Below, in pieces: positions 34,172 to 46,448 of a DNA stretch of 64,000 bases. The notes beneath the pieces were generated by a model. The model had not been told where the DNA came from. It ran no database searches and worked only from the letters and a program-made list of their open reading frames with translations. Both the position numbers and the translations under genes were made by a program. This DNA comes from Ardenticatenales bacterium (lineage in GTDB: Bacteria; Chloroflexota; Anaerolineae; Promineifilales; Promineifilaceae), in NCBI GenBank assembly GCA_020634515.1, contig JACKBL010000001.1, positions 682,001-746,000 of the forward strand, written 5' to 3'. Each line of letters begins with the position of its first letter. The first letter of the stretch is position 1.

Positions 34172-34264
34172 GTAACTGCTAAGCTAGATTGGACCAATTT
34201 TCTCTGGTGAAAATAGCCATCGAGCGCGTGAAATTGGTCCAATCTCCAAAGAGCGTTAGTAGTC
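34172..34264. repeat. Family A element with enlarged loop
   Basis: GTAACTGCTAAGCT, arm AGATTGGACCAATTT, loop enlarged by AAATAGCCATCGAGCGCG, arm AAATTGGTCCAATCT, then CCAAAGAGCGTTAGTAGTCAC. It ends just before the SAM riboswitch. Confidence 0.85.
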
Positions 34265-34283
34265 ACCATCCAACCACATACAT

Positions 34284-34400
34284 TCTCATCCAGAGAGGTG
34301 GAGGGATCGGCCCAGTGAAGCCTCGGCAACCCCCGCGTATGACGCGGCAGGTGCTAATTCCGACAGGCAGTCCGCGAGAGGACATGTCTGGCAGATGAGA
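34284..34400 (+). promoter_or_regulatory. SAM-I (S-box) riboswitch upstream of metH
   Basis: All conserved S-box elements are present in order: CAGAGAGGTGGAGGGA, CGGCCCAGTGAAGCCTCGGC, AACCCC, GGTGCTAATTCCGACAG and the closing GCAGATGAGAG. P1 forms between TCTCATC (34284-34290) and GATGAGA (34394-34400). The 3' strand of P1 can instead pair with CTCTCATC in the terminator at 34415. High SAM therefore favours termination and shuts off metH, as established for this class. Confidence 0.95.
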
Positions 34401-34414
34401 GCCACGACAAACGG

Positions 34415-34442
34415 CCTCTCATCTTATGAGAGGTTTTTTTTT
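34415..34442 (+). terminator. Intrinsic terminator of the SAM riboswitch
   Basis: CCTCTCAT and ATGAGAGG form a stem around CTT, followed by nine T. It is mutually exclusive with pairing to the riboswitch P1 strand. Confidence 0.92.
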
Positions 34443-34580
34443 ATGCAGTGTACATAACAGAAAAGCCACCCCTTTGTAGCTAGACCTGTTTACCAGATGC
34501 ACGGCATGATAACCGCAAAAAGGCGCATACCTGTTTCTCAATAAAGAACTGACGAGCGCCTTTCAGCGACAACGGAACAG

Positions 34581-34613
34581 AGATTACAAAAGTCTGCCAG
34601 ACTTTTGTAATCT
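34581..34613 (+). promoter_or_regulatory. Perfect 16-bp inverted repeat before metH
   Basis: AGATTACAAAAGTCTG and CAGACTTTTGTAATCT are separated by one base. The repeat ends 16 nt before the metH ATG, so the transcript would carry a long hairpin next to the ribosome site. It could be another palindromic insertion element or a second control point; which one is not clear. Confidence 0.75.
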
Positions 34614-34629
34614 GGTACAGGACGACCAC

Positions 34630-38325
<3,696 letters not shown>

Positions 38326-38430
38326 TGACGCCGCGCCCGGCGGCGTATCGCCATAGGTTGGTCATACGTTGGACTTCATGATAAACTGAAATCCAATGGA
38401 GCAGGTTTGTTTTCAAAGTTGAGGGCGACC

Positions 38431-39015
38431 ATGATGATGACGCTTACGCCAGAGAGGGTCCCACTGACGAAACTCCCCAAAGCCGGTCTTACGGGCCAGA
38501 TGTTGTTAGAGATGGGCGATATTGGGCCGTGTGAGCTAGTCGAGGGAGAACTGGTATTGATGAGTCCAACGAAACCAAAACATGGCAATGTTGAATATCG
38601 CGTGAGCAAACTCATAGGTGATTTTGTAGAAACGCATGATTTGGGCGACGTTTTTGTCGGCGAAGTTGGCGTTTATACACAGCGGAACCCGGACACGGTA
38701 CGGGGCGCGGATGTCGTTTTCATTTCCCATGCGCAGTATGAGCGGTCGGCGGCGGGTGATTTTTTCACCGTGGCCCCGGAGTTGGTGGTGGAGATTTTGC
38801 CGCCTGATGATCGCTGGAGCCACGTGCGCCAAAAGCTGCGCGAATACTTTGGGATTGGGGTGCGCATTGTCCTGGTGGTGGACGTGAAGGAAGCGGTGAT
38901 TGAGCTTTATCGTTCACCGACGAATGTACAGGAATTGCGGGCAGGGGATGTGTTGACGATGGAAGATGTTCTGCCGGGATTGTCCCTGCCCGTGGAGAAA
39001 CTGCTGGGAGAGTAG
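38431..39015 (+). CDS. Uma2-family (DUF820) endonuclease-fold protein
   Basis: The protein has 194 residues from MMMTLTPERV, preceded by GAGGGCGACC; an ATG 24 nt upstream is possible. It shows the Uma2 pattern of PD-(D/E)XK-fold proteins abundant in Cyanobacteria and Chloroflexota: ELVEGELVLMSPTKPKHG, ADVVFISHAQYE, PELVVEILPPDDRW and VRIVLVVDVKEAVIELY. The acidic residues of the active site (E in ELVVEI, D in RGADV) are present. Its cellular role is unknown; the family is often called restriction-like but has not been tied to a system here. Confidence 0.85.
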   Translation: MMMTLTPERVPLTKLPKAGLTGQMLLEMGDIGPCELVEGELVLMSPTKPKHGNVEYRVSKLIGDFVETHDLGDVFVGEVGVYTQRNPDTVRGADVVFISHAQYERSAAGDFFTVAPELVVEILPPDDRWSHVRQKLREYFGIGVRIVLVVDVKEAVIELYRSPTNVQELRAGDVLTMEDVLPGLSLPVEKLLGE

Positions 39016-39073
39016 GGAAGGGCGTTGGGAGTTGGGAGCCGCCGTTTACCGTTTTTCGTTCACTGTTTTCCGT

Positions 39074-39904
39074 TCATGGTTGTCGCGTAACTGCTAAGCC
39101 AGATTGAACCAATTTTCTCTCAATCTCCAGAGAGCGGTAGTTACGTTGTCGCAGCAAATCAAGCGGACCCTGCCCCGCCTCCGCGTGGCACTGCACGCAG
39201 GCCGGGAAAACCACGCTGTTCACGTTGAGGAAGAACTGGGTGGCAAATCCGGCCACGTGTGCCTGGTGACAGTCAAGACAAGTGACAACGGTGTCTACGG
39301 GGTGCGGCAGTTCCGTGCCGTCGCGTGGACCGCTCCAGTCGGGCGGGTAGTTGAGTTGTCCGGTGGCGGCGTAGGTGGGGGTGAATGCCGGCATCTTATT
39401 ATGAAAATGATTCTCGAACCCCACCAGCGTCACCGTCTCCTCGTGGCACTTTAAGCAACCCGCGTTCAAGACATCCGGTGTGCGACTGTACCGCTCCGGC
39501 CCCCGCCAGTCGCCATCGTCCGCCTGCCCCCCTCCCTGCGCCGCCCGCTCCACCGTATTATCTGGGTTGCCCAGGGCAAACGTCGCCGTATCCCCCGCCG
39601 CCAGCGCCAGCACCCGCAGCCGCTGCTCCACGCTATCATCACCGCGATGGCAGTCGATACACTGGAAGTCAGGATTTTGCCAGTAATGGTAACTGGCGAG
39701 ATCCGTCACGTCGGCCACGTCCGTGGACGCGGGAGCCGCATGGGCGCGGTCGAAATACGTCACCTCCGGCGCGCGATGGCAGGCGGTGCAGAAGGTGTCG
39801 TGTTCCTCCAGCCTGCTGGCCGTCACCAACCCGACCAGACCAAGCAGCAGCAGACTCCCCAGACCCATAGCGAAGATTTTAAGCAGGCGCATAGCCAACC
39901 TCAT
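39074..39904 (-). CDS. Membrane-anchored pentaheme cytochrome c (NapC/NrfH-like start)
   Basis: The protein is up to 276 residues. An N-terminal membrane helix (IFAMGLGSLLLLGLVGLV) is followed by five CXXCH haem sites: CTACH (from residue 39), CIDCH, CLKCH, CLDCH and CVQCH. This resembles quinol-oxidising NapC/NrfH or small tetrahaem-type electron carriers. Its start overlaps the stop of the molybdopterin oxidoreductase by 4 nt, so the two are co-translated and probably exchange electrons outside the membrane. The last 23 or so residues (to GLAVTRQP) are encoded by a family A repeat, suggesting that the original C-terminus was replaced. Confidence 0.85.
   Translation of the reverse strand: MRLAMRLLKIFAMGLGSLLLLGLVGLVTASRLEEHDTFCTACHRAPEVTYFDRAHAAPASTDVADVTDLASYHYWQNPDFQCIDCHRGDDSVEQRLRVLALAAGDTATFALGNPDNTVERAAQGGGQADDGDWRGPERYSRTPDVLNAGCLKCHEETVTLVGFENHFHNKMPAFTPTYAATGQLNYPPDWSGPRDGTELPHPVDTVVTCLDCHQAHVAGFATQFFLNVNSVVFPACVQCHAEAGQGPLDLLRQRNYRSLEIERKLVQSGLAVTRQP
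39085..39148. repeat. Family A element forming the 3' end of the cytochrome gene
   Basis: GTAACTGCTAAGCC, a shortened AGATTGAACCAATTT arm, TCTCTCAATCT and CCAGAGAGCGGTAGTTACG. The second long arm is largely missing. The cytochrome reading frame enters it and uses its sequence up to the stop at 39074. Confidence 0.8.
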
Positions 39905-40992
39905 CCAATTTGTACAACGATGTTCTGTATTTTGTCTGTGCCATCGGGGAAAGCGCCTTCGAGAATGCCGCGCCCGATTTCGTTTTGCCTGAAGCCGTCG
40001 CTGTCCGTGGCGCGCACATACAGGGTGTAGCTGGTGGCCGCGGTGGGGCGCCAGGTGTGGTAGAATTGGGTCCAGACTTCCGCGGAGGGGCCGGGCAGCA
40101 GCGTGGCGTCTTGCCAGGCGGGGGGATTACCGCCGGATTCGATGCCAATTTCGACGCGGGTGATGGGGCGAATGCCGGCATAAGCCACCCCATCAATCGC
40201 CACATCCCCCAACGGCAGCCGGCTGATATGCGCCGGCGACACAATCTGCGAATTCGTCTTCACCACCGCTTCATCCGACCAGCCGCGCTGCTCCCAATAC
40301 CCCCGATGATCCGCGTCGGCAATCAACGCCAGCCGCGTGATCCACTTCGGCATCTTCTGTCCATAGCGGCCGGGCAGGAAAATGCGCAGCGGGAAGCCAT
40401 GCGCGGGGGTCAACGGCTCCCCATTCATCTCATACGCCATCAGCACGCCCGGCTCCATCAGGCGGGCCGCGTCTACGGACGTTTCGTATCCGTCCGCCGC
40501 CAGCAACCGCGCCCGCCGCGCCTCCGCTCGCACCCCCGCCTGCGCCAGCACATCCGCCAGCCAGAAACCGGCCCAGTTAGCGTTGCCAATCTGGTTGCCC
40601 CCTACCGGATTGCCAATACATTCCAGCGTGCGCATCATTTCCGCGCGCGGCAGTGCCCGCACCGCTGCGTCATCCAGCGTCAGCGGGCGGCGCACCAGGC
40701 CATCAATCGTCAATCGCCAGCTATCCACATCCACTTCCGCCACCCCCTGATACTGCTGCTCATAGAAATCAGCCGTGGGCGTGATCCGGATGGCGCGCGG
40801 CGACGTGGCCGTGGCCGGCGGCGTGGGGGTCGGCGCGACGGCAGGCGAACTTGTGGGGAGCGGGATGGGCGTGCTTTGCGGGCGACAGCCAATGAGCAAG
40901 GACACGGCGGCCCCGCCCGCCAGACGCAGAAAGTGGCGGCGGCTCCAGCCGGGAGCCGCGACGAGCGATGGGAGCGGATGACGCTGAGGCAT
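39901..40992 (-). CDS. Tat-exported sulfite oxidase-type molybdopterin oxidoreductase
   Basis: The protein has 363 residues from MPQRHPLPS with a GGAG ribosome site; the longer frame upstream is rejected. A Tat signal with lipobox (WSRRHFLRLAGGAAVSLLIGC) and a Pro/Thr linker lead into a sulfite oxidase/YedY-type molybdenum domain. The molybdenum-binding Cys is in RTLECIGNPVGG, and PAHGFPLRIFLPGRYGQKMPKWI is diagnostic. A dimerisation-like C-terminal domain follows. The enzyme works outside the membrane, oxidising sulfite or reducing an S- or N-oxide; the direction cannot be told. Its partner is the overlapping pentaheme cytochrome rather than the usual haem b protein. Confidence 0.87.
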   Translation of the reverse strand: MPQRHPLPSLVAAPGWSRRHFLRLAGGAAVSLLIGCRPQSTPIPLPTSSPAVAPTPTPPATATSPRAIRITPTADFYEQQYQGVAEVDVDSWRLTIDGLVRRPLTLDDAAVRALPRAEMMRTLECIGNPVGGNQIGNANWAGFWLADVLAQAGVRAEARRARLLAADGYETSVDAARLMEPGVLMAYEMNGEPLTPAHGFPLRIFLPGRYGQKMPKWITRLALIADADHRGYWEQRGWSDEAVVKTNSQIVSPAHISRLPLGDVAIDGVAYAGIRPITRVEIGIESGGNPPAWQDATLLPGPSAEVWTQFYHTWRPTAATSYTLYVRATDSDGFRQNEIGRGILEGAFPDGTDKIQNIVVQIG

Positions 40993-41235
40993 TTGTGGTT
41001 CTCCGGGTTTTGACGCGCGGCGGATGGGGCGCGCAAGCAGCGCCCATAGTATAAACCAGTTGCTATGATATTGCGTCGTGGTTATTACCTTGCGCTTGTC
41101 CAATTCTTACAGGAAACTTAAAAGGAGGCGGCAAGATTCAGCCGTAAGCTGTGTGTAAGGTATTTGCGTACAATGGGCGGTGGCGCGATGGGAGGAGAGC
41201 GGCGCGCTACCGGTGTTTGATGGAGGATGCGAGGC

Positions 41236-41949
41236 ATGATGTTAAAAGAATCAGAAGACATTTTGGTGGTGGATGATGAGGCTTCGGTGGTAGAGGTGGT
41301 TAGTCTGTATCTGAAGCGGGATGGTTTTCGTGTGCGGCAGGCGCGCAGCGGGCGGGCGGCATTGGCGGCGATTCAGGAGAAAATGCCGGCACTCGTCATC
41401 CTCGATGTGATGCTCCCCGAACTGGACGGTCTGGAAATCATGCGCCGATTGCGGCAACAAAACCAGGAATCGCCCCCCGTCATCCTCCTCACCGCGCGCG
41501 GCCAGGAAACCGACCGCATCTACGGCCTGGAGATGGGCGCGGACGATTACGTCACCAAGCCCTTTTCCCCCGCCGAACTCGTCGCCCGCGTGCGCGCCGT
41601 GTTGCGCCGCGCGCGTGGCAACCAAAACGCGCAGGCCGACCGCGAAACCATCCAGTTCCACAACCTGGTGATCAACCCGCTCACGCGCCAGGTGACGGTG
41701 CGTGGCGATAACATCGAACTGACCGCTACGGAGTTCAACCTGCTGCATTTTATGGCGCAGCACCCGCGCCAGGTGTTCAGCCGCGACCAACTGCTGGAAA
41801 ACGTGTGGGGATTCGCCGAATACGTCGATCCCAGCACGGTCACGGTGCATATTCGCCGCCTGCGCGAGAAAATCGAGGAGGACGCCAGCCGCCCGCAATG
41901 GCTGCTGACTGTGTGGGGCGTCGGATACCGGTTTGATCCGGGGCAGTAG
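41236..41949 (+). CDS. OmpR-family response regulator
   Basis: The protein has 237 residues; the ATG at 41236 is placed 9 nt after GGAGG, better than the ATG at 41227. The receiver domain has ILVVDDEASV, the phospho-acceptor Asp in LVILDVMLPELDGLE, and K in DDYVTKPFSPAEL. The winged-helix DNA-binding domain contains LTATEFNLLHFMAQHPRQVFSRDQLLENVWG and VTVHIRRLREKIE. It pairs with the kinase at 42141. Its genes are divergent from the molybdopterin/cytochrome pair, which they might control (inference). Confidence 0.92.
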   Translation: MMLKESEDILVVDDEASVVEVVSLYLKRDGFRVRQARSGRAALAAIQEKMPALVILDVMLPELDGLEIMRRLRQQNQESPPVILLTARGQETDRIYGLEMGADDYVTKPFSPAELVARVRAVLRRARGNQNAQADRETIQFHNLVINPLTRQVTVRGDNIELTATEFNLLHFMAQHPRQVFSRDQLLENVWGFAEYVDPSTVTVHIRRLREKIEEDASRPQWLLTVWGVGYRFDPGQ

Positions 41950-41961
41950 CGTGTGGGGATT

Positions 41962-42022
41962 TGAGGTATGAGGTATGAGGTATGAGGTATGAGGTATGAG
42001 GTGTGAGGTGTGAGGTGTGAGG
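41962..42022. repeat. Heptamer tandem repeat TGAGGTA/TGAGGTG
   Basis: About nine head-to-tail heptamers between the response regulator and kinase genes. Two G-tracts of 9-11 bases follow near 42,044-42,090. A related heptamer array is at 54079-54128. Confidence 0.9.
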
Positions 42023-42140
42023 GGTGTTTTGTTTCGATGGGATAGGGGGGGGGGGAATCCCGCTTGAGGCGCTGACTGCGGGGGGGGGCTTGAGGATGGC
42101 TGGCGGGTCTATGCGAATGGATAATCAGGGAGATTGAGAG

Positions 42141-43415
42141 ATGGAAAGCACGACAGGGCGGACGGCCCAATCGTCGAATTTTAACTTGTTGAGCTGGCTT
42201 AGCGCGTCGCCGGGACAAGTGCTGATCGCCGGCGTGCTGCTGGCGCTGCTCGTCACGGTTGCCGTCGTGCGCTGGGCCATGAACCCGCCGCTGGGCGAGG
42301 TCGTTACCCTGGTGCAGACGCTGGCCGCCACATCCTTTGCCTCACTGGGCGTCGGCTTCATCCTTTACCGCCGTGGCTGGACGCGCTCCCCCTCGCTCAG
42401 CCTGACGCTGATCGCCGCCTACGTCATCGCCGCCCTGCTCACCTGGGTCAACGTGTGGGTAATGGCTCGCCTGATGTTCGCCAGTGCCCACGATCTGACA
42501 TTGGCGATGGTGCTGCTGCTCTTTTCAGGCATTATTGCCACTACCTTTGGCATTTTTGTGGCCGCCAGCGTTACGGACGGGTTGCGCCAACTGGCGCAAG
42601 TGGCCCGGCGCCTGGCGCAGGGCAACCTCAGCGCCCGTGCGGCGGTGTCTGGGCGGGATGAGGTGGCGCAGGTGGCGCAAAGTTTTAACGTGATGGCGGC
42701 GCAGTTGGAGGAGACGGCGCGGCAGCGGGAAGAGCTGGAAGCGATGCGCCGTGACCTGGTGGCCTGGGTGTCGCATGATTTGCGCACGCCGCTGACGAGC
42801 ATTCGCGCTCTGGTGGAAGCCCTCAGCGATGGCGTGGTTACGGACCCGGAGACGGTGCAGCGGTATTACCGCACCATTCGCGCCGATGTGCTGTCGCTGA
42901 ATACGTTGATCAACGATTTGTTTGAATTGGCGCAGTTTGACGCGGGCCTGGTGTTGGAGAAGTCGCCTTACTCGCTGGGCGACCTCATTTCGGATGCGTT
43001 GGAGAGTTTTCGCGGCCTGAGCATGGTGAAAAACGTGGAAATTGTGGGTTCGGTGGGGGCGGACGTGGACCCGGTGCTGTTGAACGCGCCGAAATTGGGG
43101 CGCGTCCTCTCCAATTTGCTGGGCAATGCGGTGAAGTATACGCCGGCGGGCGGGCGCGTGGAGGTGAGCGCGGCGCGGGTGGGGGCGTGGGTGCGGGTGA
43201 CGGTGGCGGATAGTGGTCCCGGATTTTTGGCCGCGGATTTGCCGCGTGTGTTTGAGAAGTTTTATCGGGGGGAGCAGGCGCGTTCGCGGGCGACGGGGGG
43301 GGCGGGCCTGGGGTTGGCGCTGGCGTGCCGCATTGTGGAGGCGCACGATGGGCGCATTTGGGCGGAGAATCGGGCGGAAGGGGGGGCGTTGGTGGGGTTT
43401 GAATTGCCGGCATAA
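42141..43415 (+). CDS. Membrane sensor histidine kinase with HAMP domain
   Basis: The protein has 424 residues. Four or so N-terminal membrane helices form a compact sensor (VLIAGVLLALLVTVAVVRW, ASFASLGVGFILY, LTLIAAYVIAALLTWVNVW, ALVLLLFSGIIAT-like). A HAMP region (VTDGLRQLAQVARRLAQGNLSAR), the HisKA phospho-acceptor histidine in LVAWVSHDLRTPLTSIRALVEAL, and a HATPase domain (NLLGNAVKYTPAGG, ADSGPGF, GGAGLGLALA) follow. It phosphorylates the regulator encoded upstream. With no large outer domain, the signal is probably sensed in the membrane. Confidence 0.92.
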   Translation: MESTTGRTAQSSNFNLLSWLSASPGQVLIAGVLLALLVTVAVVRWAMNPPLGEVVTLVQTLAATSFASLGVGFILYRRGWTRSPSLSLTLIAAYVIAALLTWVNVWVMARLMFASAHDLTLAMVLLLFSGIIATTFGIFVAASVTDGLRQLAQVARRLAQGNLSARAAVSGRDEVAQVAQSFNVMAAQLEETARQREELEAMRRDLVAWVSHDLRTPLTSIRALVEALSDGVVTDPETVQRYYRTIRADVLSLNTLINDLFELAQFDAGLVLEKSPYSLGDLISDALESFRGLSMVKNVEIVGSVGADVDPVLLNAPKLGRVLSNLLGNAVKYTPAGGRVEVSAARVGAWVRVTVADSGPGFLAADLPRVFEKFYRGEQARSRATGGAGLGLALACRIVEAHDGRIWAENRAEGGALVGFELPA

Positions 43416-43489
43416 TCCCGCCACCACAATCGCCACTCCTTCCCGCCCATCAAGAGAAACCATCAAGGTAAATATGTGGTAACTGCTGA

Positions 43490-43714
43490 CGTAACGGAAA
43501 TTAAATAAGACAACGAAGTTGTTTCCTGACCGTTCCTTCAAATTGACGATGCCATTCCGTGCTTGATTTCATCGTCAGGCCTAAGGCAGATTGGACCATT
43601 TTTCTCTGGTGAAATTGGTCCAATCTCCAGAGTGTGTTCATAAACCTTCCCGGAAGCTGTCTTGATGCCACATGACTGGAATATCGAGCTTCCGGGAAGA
43701 TCGAAGGATGCTAT
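43490..43714. repeat. Nested repeats: family B, then A, then E
   Basis: Family B occupies 43490-43586 (AACGAAGTTGTTTCC, CATCGTCAGGCCTAAG), family A 43584-43640 (AGATTGGACCA, AAATTGGTCCAATCT), and family E 43644-43700 (ACCTTCCCGGAAGCTG...GAGCTTCCGGGAAG). Three elements abut without overlap, suggesting that each tends to insert next to another. Confidence 0.8.
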
Positions 43715-44638
43715 ATGAACGACGCTAATGACAAGCATTTGACCGAAATAGGGCGGGAACTGCTGCGGCAAATGGCTCCTGACTGCGAATTGCTGTCCAT
43801 TGCGCCCCTGCCCGGCAGTTATTCGAACGAAACGCACCTGCTCACGGCTCGCGCGCCCGCCGGAGACGCGCTGCGCCTGGCGGTGCGCCGGTACGCGGTG
43901 TTTGGCGATTACGACCGGGGGGAAAAGGCGCGGCGCGAGTTTAAGACGCTGGAGCTTTTACACGGGCAAGGCATCCCCGTTCCCACCCCGTTTTTTTTGG
44001 ATGATGCCGGCGTGGTCCTGGGCACGCCGGGCATTGTCACCCGATATGTGCCTGGCGAACTGGTTCTGTCTCCGGCGGACCCTATCGACTGGGCGGAGAA
44101 GTTGGCCCGGATGTTGGCGAGAATCCACGCGGTTCCCGTTGGCGGCGCGGCGCGGTCATTCTTGCTGGATGCGGACGCGGAGGCGAGTTGGTTTTTGCGG
44201 CCAGAGGCGCCACCCGCGTTTATGCGGGCGCACCCAGATGGGGAAGCGGTGTGGGGGACGGCGTGGGCGTTGTGGTCGCGCGCGCGGCGGGAGTCCCCGG
44301 GGTTGGTGCATGTGGATTACTGGTCGGGTAATGTGTTGTGGGATGGGGGGGAGATTGCGGCGGTGGTGGATTGGGAGGAGGCGGCCTGGGGAGATGCCGG
44401 CATTGACGTGGCCTACGCGCGCATGGAAATGTTCCTCCTGGGCCTGGACGCGGCGGCGGATGTCTTTTTGCGTGTCTATGAGGCGGAAAGGGGGCGGCGC
44501 GTTGCCAATCTGGTCTTGTGGGAACTGGCAGCGGCGGCCAGGCCTATGTTTAGTCCGGAGGGGTGGGTCTCGGAAATGCCGGCAAGCCGGCGGTTCCACC
44601 AATTCATCGAGCGAAGTCGCGCGCTTGCCGCCGTTTGA
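43715..44638 (+). CDS. Phosphotransferase family (APH-like kinase)
   Basis: The protein has 307 residues. Residues 25-110 form the kinase N-lobe with LRLAVRRY and LELLHGQGIPVPTPFFLDDAGVVLG. The C-lobe has the catalytic loop HVDYWSGNVLWDGGEIAAVVDWEEAAWGDAGIDVAY, where HxDxxxxN and the later D are the APH signature. Such enzymes phosphorylate small hydroxyl compounds (aminoglycosides, choline, homoserine, sugars). No antibiotic link is evident. The start follows GAAGGATGCTAT. Confidence 0.85.
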   Translation: MNDANDKHLTEIGRELLRQMAPDCELLSIAPLPGSYSNETHLLTARAPAGDALRLAVRRYAVFGDYDRGEKARREFKTLELLHGQGIPVPTPFFLDDAGVVLGTPGIVTRYVPGELVLSPADPIDWAEKLARMLARIHAVPVGGAARSFLLDADAEASWFLRPEAPPAFMRAHPDGEAVWGTAWALWSRARRESPGLVHVDYWSGNVLWDGGEIAAVVDWEEAAWGDAGIDVAYARMEMFLLGLDAAADVFLRVYEAERGRRVANLVLWELAAAARPMFSPEGWVSEMPASRRFHQFIERSRALAAV

Positions 44639-44680
44639 GGCAACGACAAGCGCGCGGCTCTATGTGGAACAGATGGACCG

Positions 44681-45235
44681 CTACATCTCCTCGCGGTAAT
44701 AGAGGCGGTACTTCTCGCGCGCTTTCAACACCGCGCGGCGCAAAATCTCATGTACGCGCTGCGGATCCTTGATGTTGTTCAGCACCAGTGAAGGATTGCT
44801 GGTATCGTGGCTGCGGATGATAATATCGCCCAGATTGAACATCCGCTCCGTGAACCGCTGGCTCTGGTCGATGTCCTGCACCCGCACCAGCTCAATATCC
44901 TCGCGGCTCTTGCCCAACACCCCTTCAACAACGCGGATACGCTCGTTGGTGATGATGTATTCCACGCCGATGGAGAGAAAAGGACGCCCGCGCCATAACA
45001 CCTCTTCGTCCGCATGGTCCGATTCGTCCAACGTTTCCGCCGCCGGTTTCTCCGGCTGATTGCTTTGATACGTTTGCTCCAGGTAATCGTCCAATTCCAT
45101 CAGCGCCGTATCCGTGACCAGGTCCACTAATGGCTCCAGTGTGGATTGGGGGATACCCTCCACGGACACGTCTCCTTTGGCGATAGCCTGCCAGACCTTT
45201 GCCTTGATGCGAGATTGCATATCTTTCACCATCAT
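44681..45235 (-). CDS. bPH_2 (bacterial PH domain) protein
   Basis: The protein has 184 residues, with AAGGAG six bases before ATG-ATG. The first 75 residues are helical and acidic and may form a short oligomerisation region. The rest is a PH-like domain: EEVLWRGRPFLSIGVEYIITNERIRVVEGVLGKSREDIELVRVQDIDQSQRFTERMFNLGDIII. The family is found in membrane-proximal or envelope-stress contexts, but its biochemical role is not known. Confidence 0.78.
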   Translation of the reverse strand: MMVKDMQSRIKAKVWQAIAKGDVSVEGIPQSTLEPLVDLVTDTALMELDDYLEQTYQSNQPEKPAAETLDESDHADEEVLWRGRPFLSIGVEYIITNERIRVVEGVLGKSREDIELVRVQDIDQSQRFTERMFNLGDIIIRSHDTSNPSLVLNNIKDPQRVHEILRRAVLKAREKYRLYYREEM

Positions 45236-45629
45236 CAGTTTCTCCTTCGAAAACGCTCGGTAGGGCGAGTTTTTAATTCGCCTGAAAGAAGTGGGTGGTT
45301 AGTCGTGTTAGCAGCATGACAGGTTCGCGGATACGAGGCACATCCGCGAGGCCCTGATCATGTTCATCCATCGGGTGCGCTTCGCGTAGGGAACATTCCC
45401 GCGAAAATGGCTTGCAGGGTGCGTTCCGCACTCGCCGCCGCAAAGGGAGCCGGGTTGAACGCGGAAGAACGTGGATAAAACAAGAGTCTGCCTGTTTGCC
45501 GGAAAGCCGGGCGGCGGCTACAATCACTTTTCGCCACATGGCTGCATATGATCCTAACAACCGCGGCACATACGACCACGGACTCAAGCGCCAATCGTCG
45601 TCCGGCGCACATTGGATGAGGTAATCACT
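45236..45629. other. Spacer without supported gene
   Basis: About 390 nt. Short frames on both strands are compositional. Promoters for the divergent bPH and FmdB genes should lie here, but no convincing pair of boxes was found. Confidence 0.35.
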
Positions 45630-45950
45630 ATGCCAATCTATACGTACAAATGCGCAAATTGTGGGCACGTTTTTGAGGCCAGCCAGCGCATGTCAGATGA
45701 TCCCCTGGATGAATGCCCGATCTGTATGGGCAGCGTGCGCCGCGTGATCAACAGCGTGGGGGTGGTTTTTAAGGGGCAGGGCTTCTATGTGACTGATAAT
45801 CGTCGCAGTACGACGCTTCCAAGTACGTCCGGAGCTGGTGAGGCAAATGCCGGCAAAAGCGAATCCGCCACCTCCGACACCACCTCATCCAGTAAACCGG
45901 AAACCACCACTCCCGCTAAATCCCCTTCGTCAGAAAGTGCGCCAGCCTGA
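45630..45950 (+). CDS. FmdB-family zinc ribbon protein
   Basis: The protein has 106 residues from MPIYTYKC, after GATGAGGTAATC. The N-terminal zinc ribbon is CANCGHVFEASQRMSDDPLDECPIC with two CXXC pairs, followed by VRRVINSVGVVFKGQGFYVTD, characteristic of FmdB/putative regulatory proteins. The tail is a Ser/Thr/Glu-rich disordered region of about 45 residues. The function is unknown; the family is named from a gene linked to formamidase regulation. A strong terminator follows. Confidence 0.9.
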   Translation: MPIYTYKCANCGHVFEASQRMSDDPLDECPICMGSVRRVINSVGVVFKGQGFYVTDNRRSTTLPSTSGAGEANAGKSESATSDTTSSSKPETTTPAKSPSSESAPA

Positions 45951-45986
45951 CGCGCCCAGACGGCCTCGGACTCACGAAAGCAGCCA

Positions 45987-46017
45987 AAAGCCTGTGCCGC
46001 ATGACACAGGCTTTTTT
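45987..46017 (+). terminator. Intrinsic terminator after the FmdB-family gene
   Basis: AAAGCCTGTG and CACAGGCTTT form a 10-bp stem around CCGCATGA with a run of six T. Confidence 0.93.
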
Positions 46018-46056
46018 GATCAAGAACCGTGGCGTGAACGCATCCGCCGTAGTCGG

Positions 46057-46368
46057 TTAAATCTGGAAGCCGCCCGTGGCGTTGGCAATCACCTTTTTGC
46101 TGAAATCCGTCACCAGGTCGGTGAGCCGAATTTGCAGATTTTCCCACGACTCGCTTTTTAGGATGCGCTCCATCTCTTCTTCGGTGTTCGTGACCGCCGA
46201 AAACAGGATTTGTTCACACGCTCCGTAGAGCGTGTACCATGCTTGAATGTCGGTCAAGCCCAGACGATTTGTGCCTGGGATAAATTCGCTCACCATAAAC
46301 TCGAAATACTCCGATTCCAATTCGGAGCGAATATTCCAGCGGAGGATGAGTTTGGCAGGTTTGTTCAT
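46057..46368 (-). CDS. Hypothetical protein, small alpha/beta fold
   Basis: The protein has 103 residues. It begins MNKPAKLILRWNIRSELESEYFEFMVSEFIP and alternates predicted strands and helices in a ferredoxin-like pattern (residues 6-90), as in dimeric alpha/beta-barrel proteins. I do not recognise the family. It is followed on the same strand side by the MBL-fold gene upstream (80 nt away), with which it may be co-transcribed. Confidence 0.65.
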   Translation of the reverse strand: MNKPAKLILRWNIRSELESEYFEFMVSEFIPGTNRLGLTDIQAWYTLYGACEQILFSAVTNTEEEMERILKSESWENLQIRLTDLVTDFSKKVIANATGGFQI

Positions 46369-46448
46369 TGTTTTGGTTGACCTGTCCGTCGCCGTGGTGC
46401 GGCGTAACCGCGGCGGCCATGTACGCTTACGCGACCTGGGTTCGTTTC

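Noticed and set aside
41962..42022. Heptamer array as CRISPR or origin iterons
   Set aside because: Units are too short, without spacers, and no replication gene or DnaA boxes were seen nearby.
45273..45668. Minus-strand 131-codon frame before the FmdB gene
   Set aside because: It overlaps the FmdB start, has no ribosome site and reads like compositional sequence.
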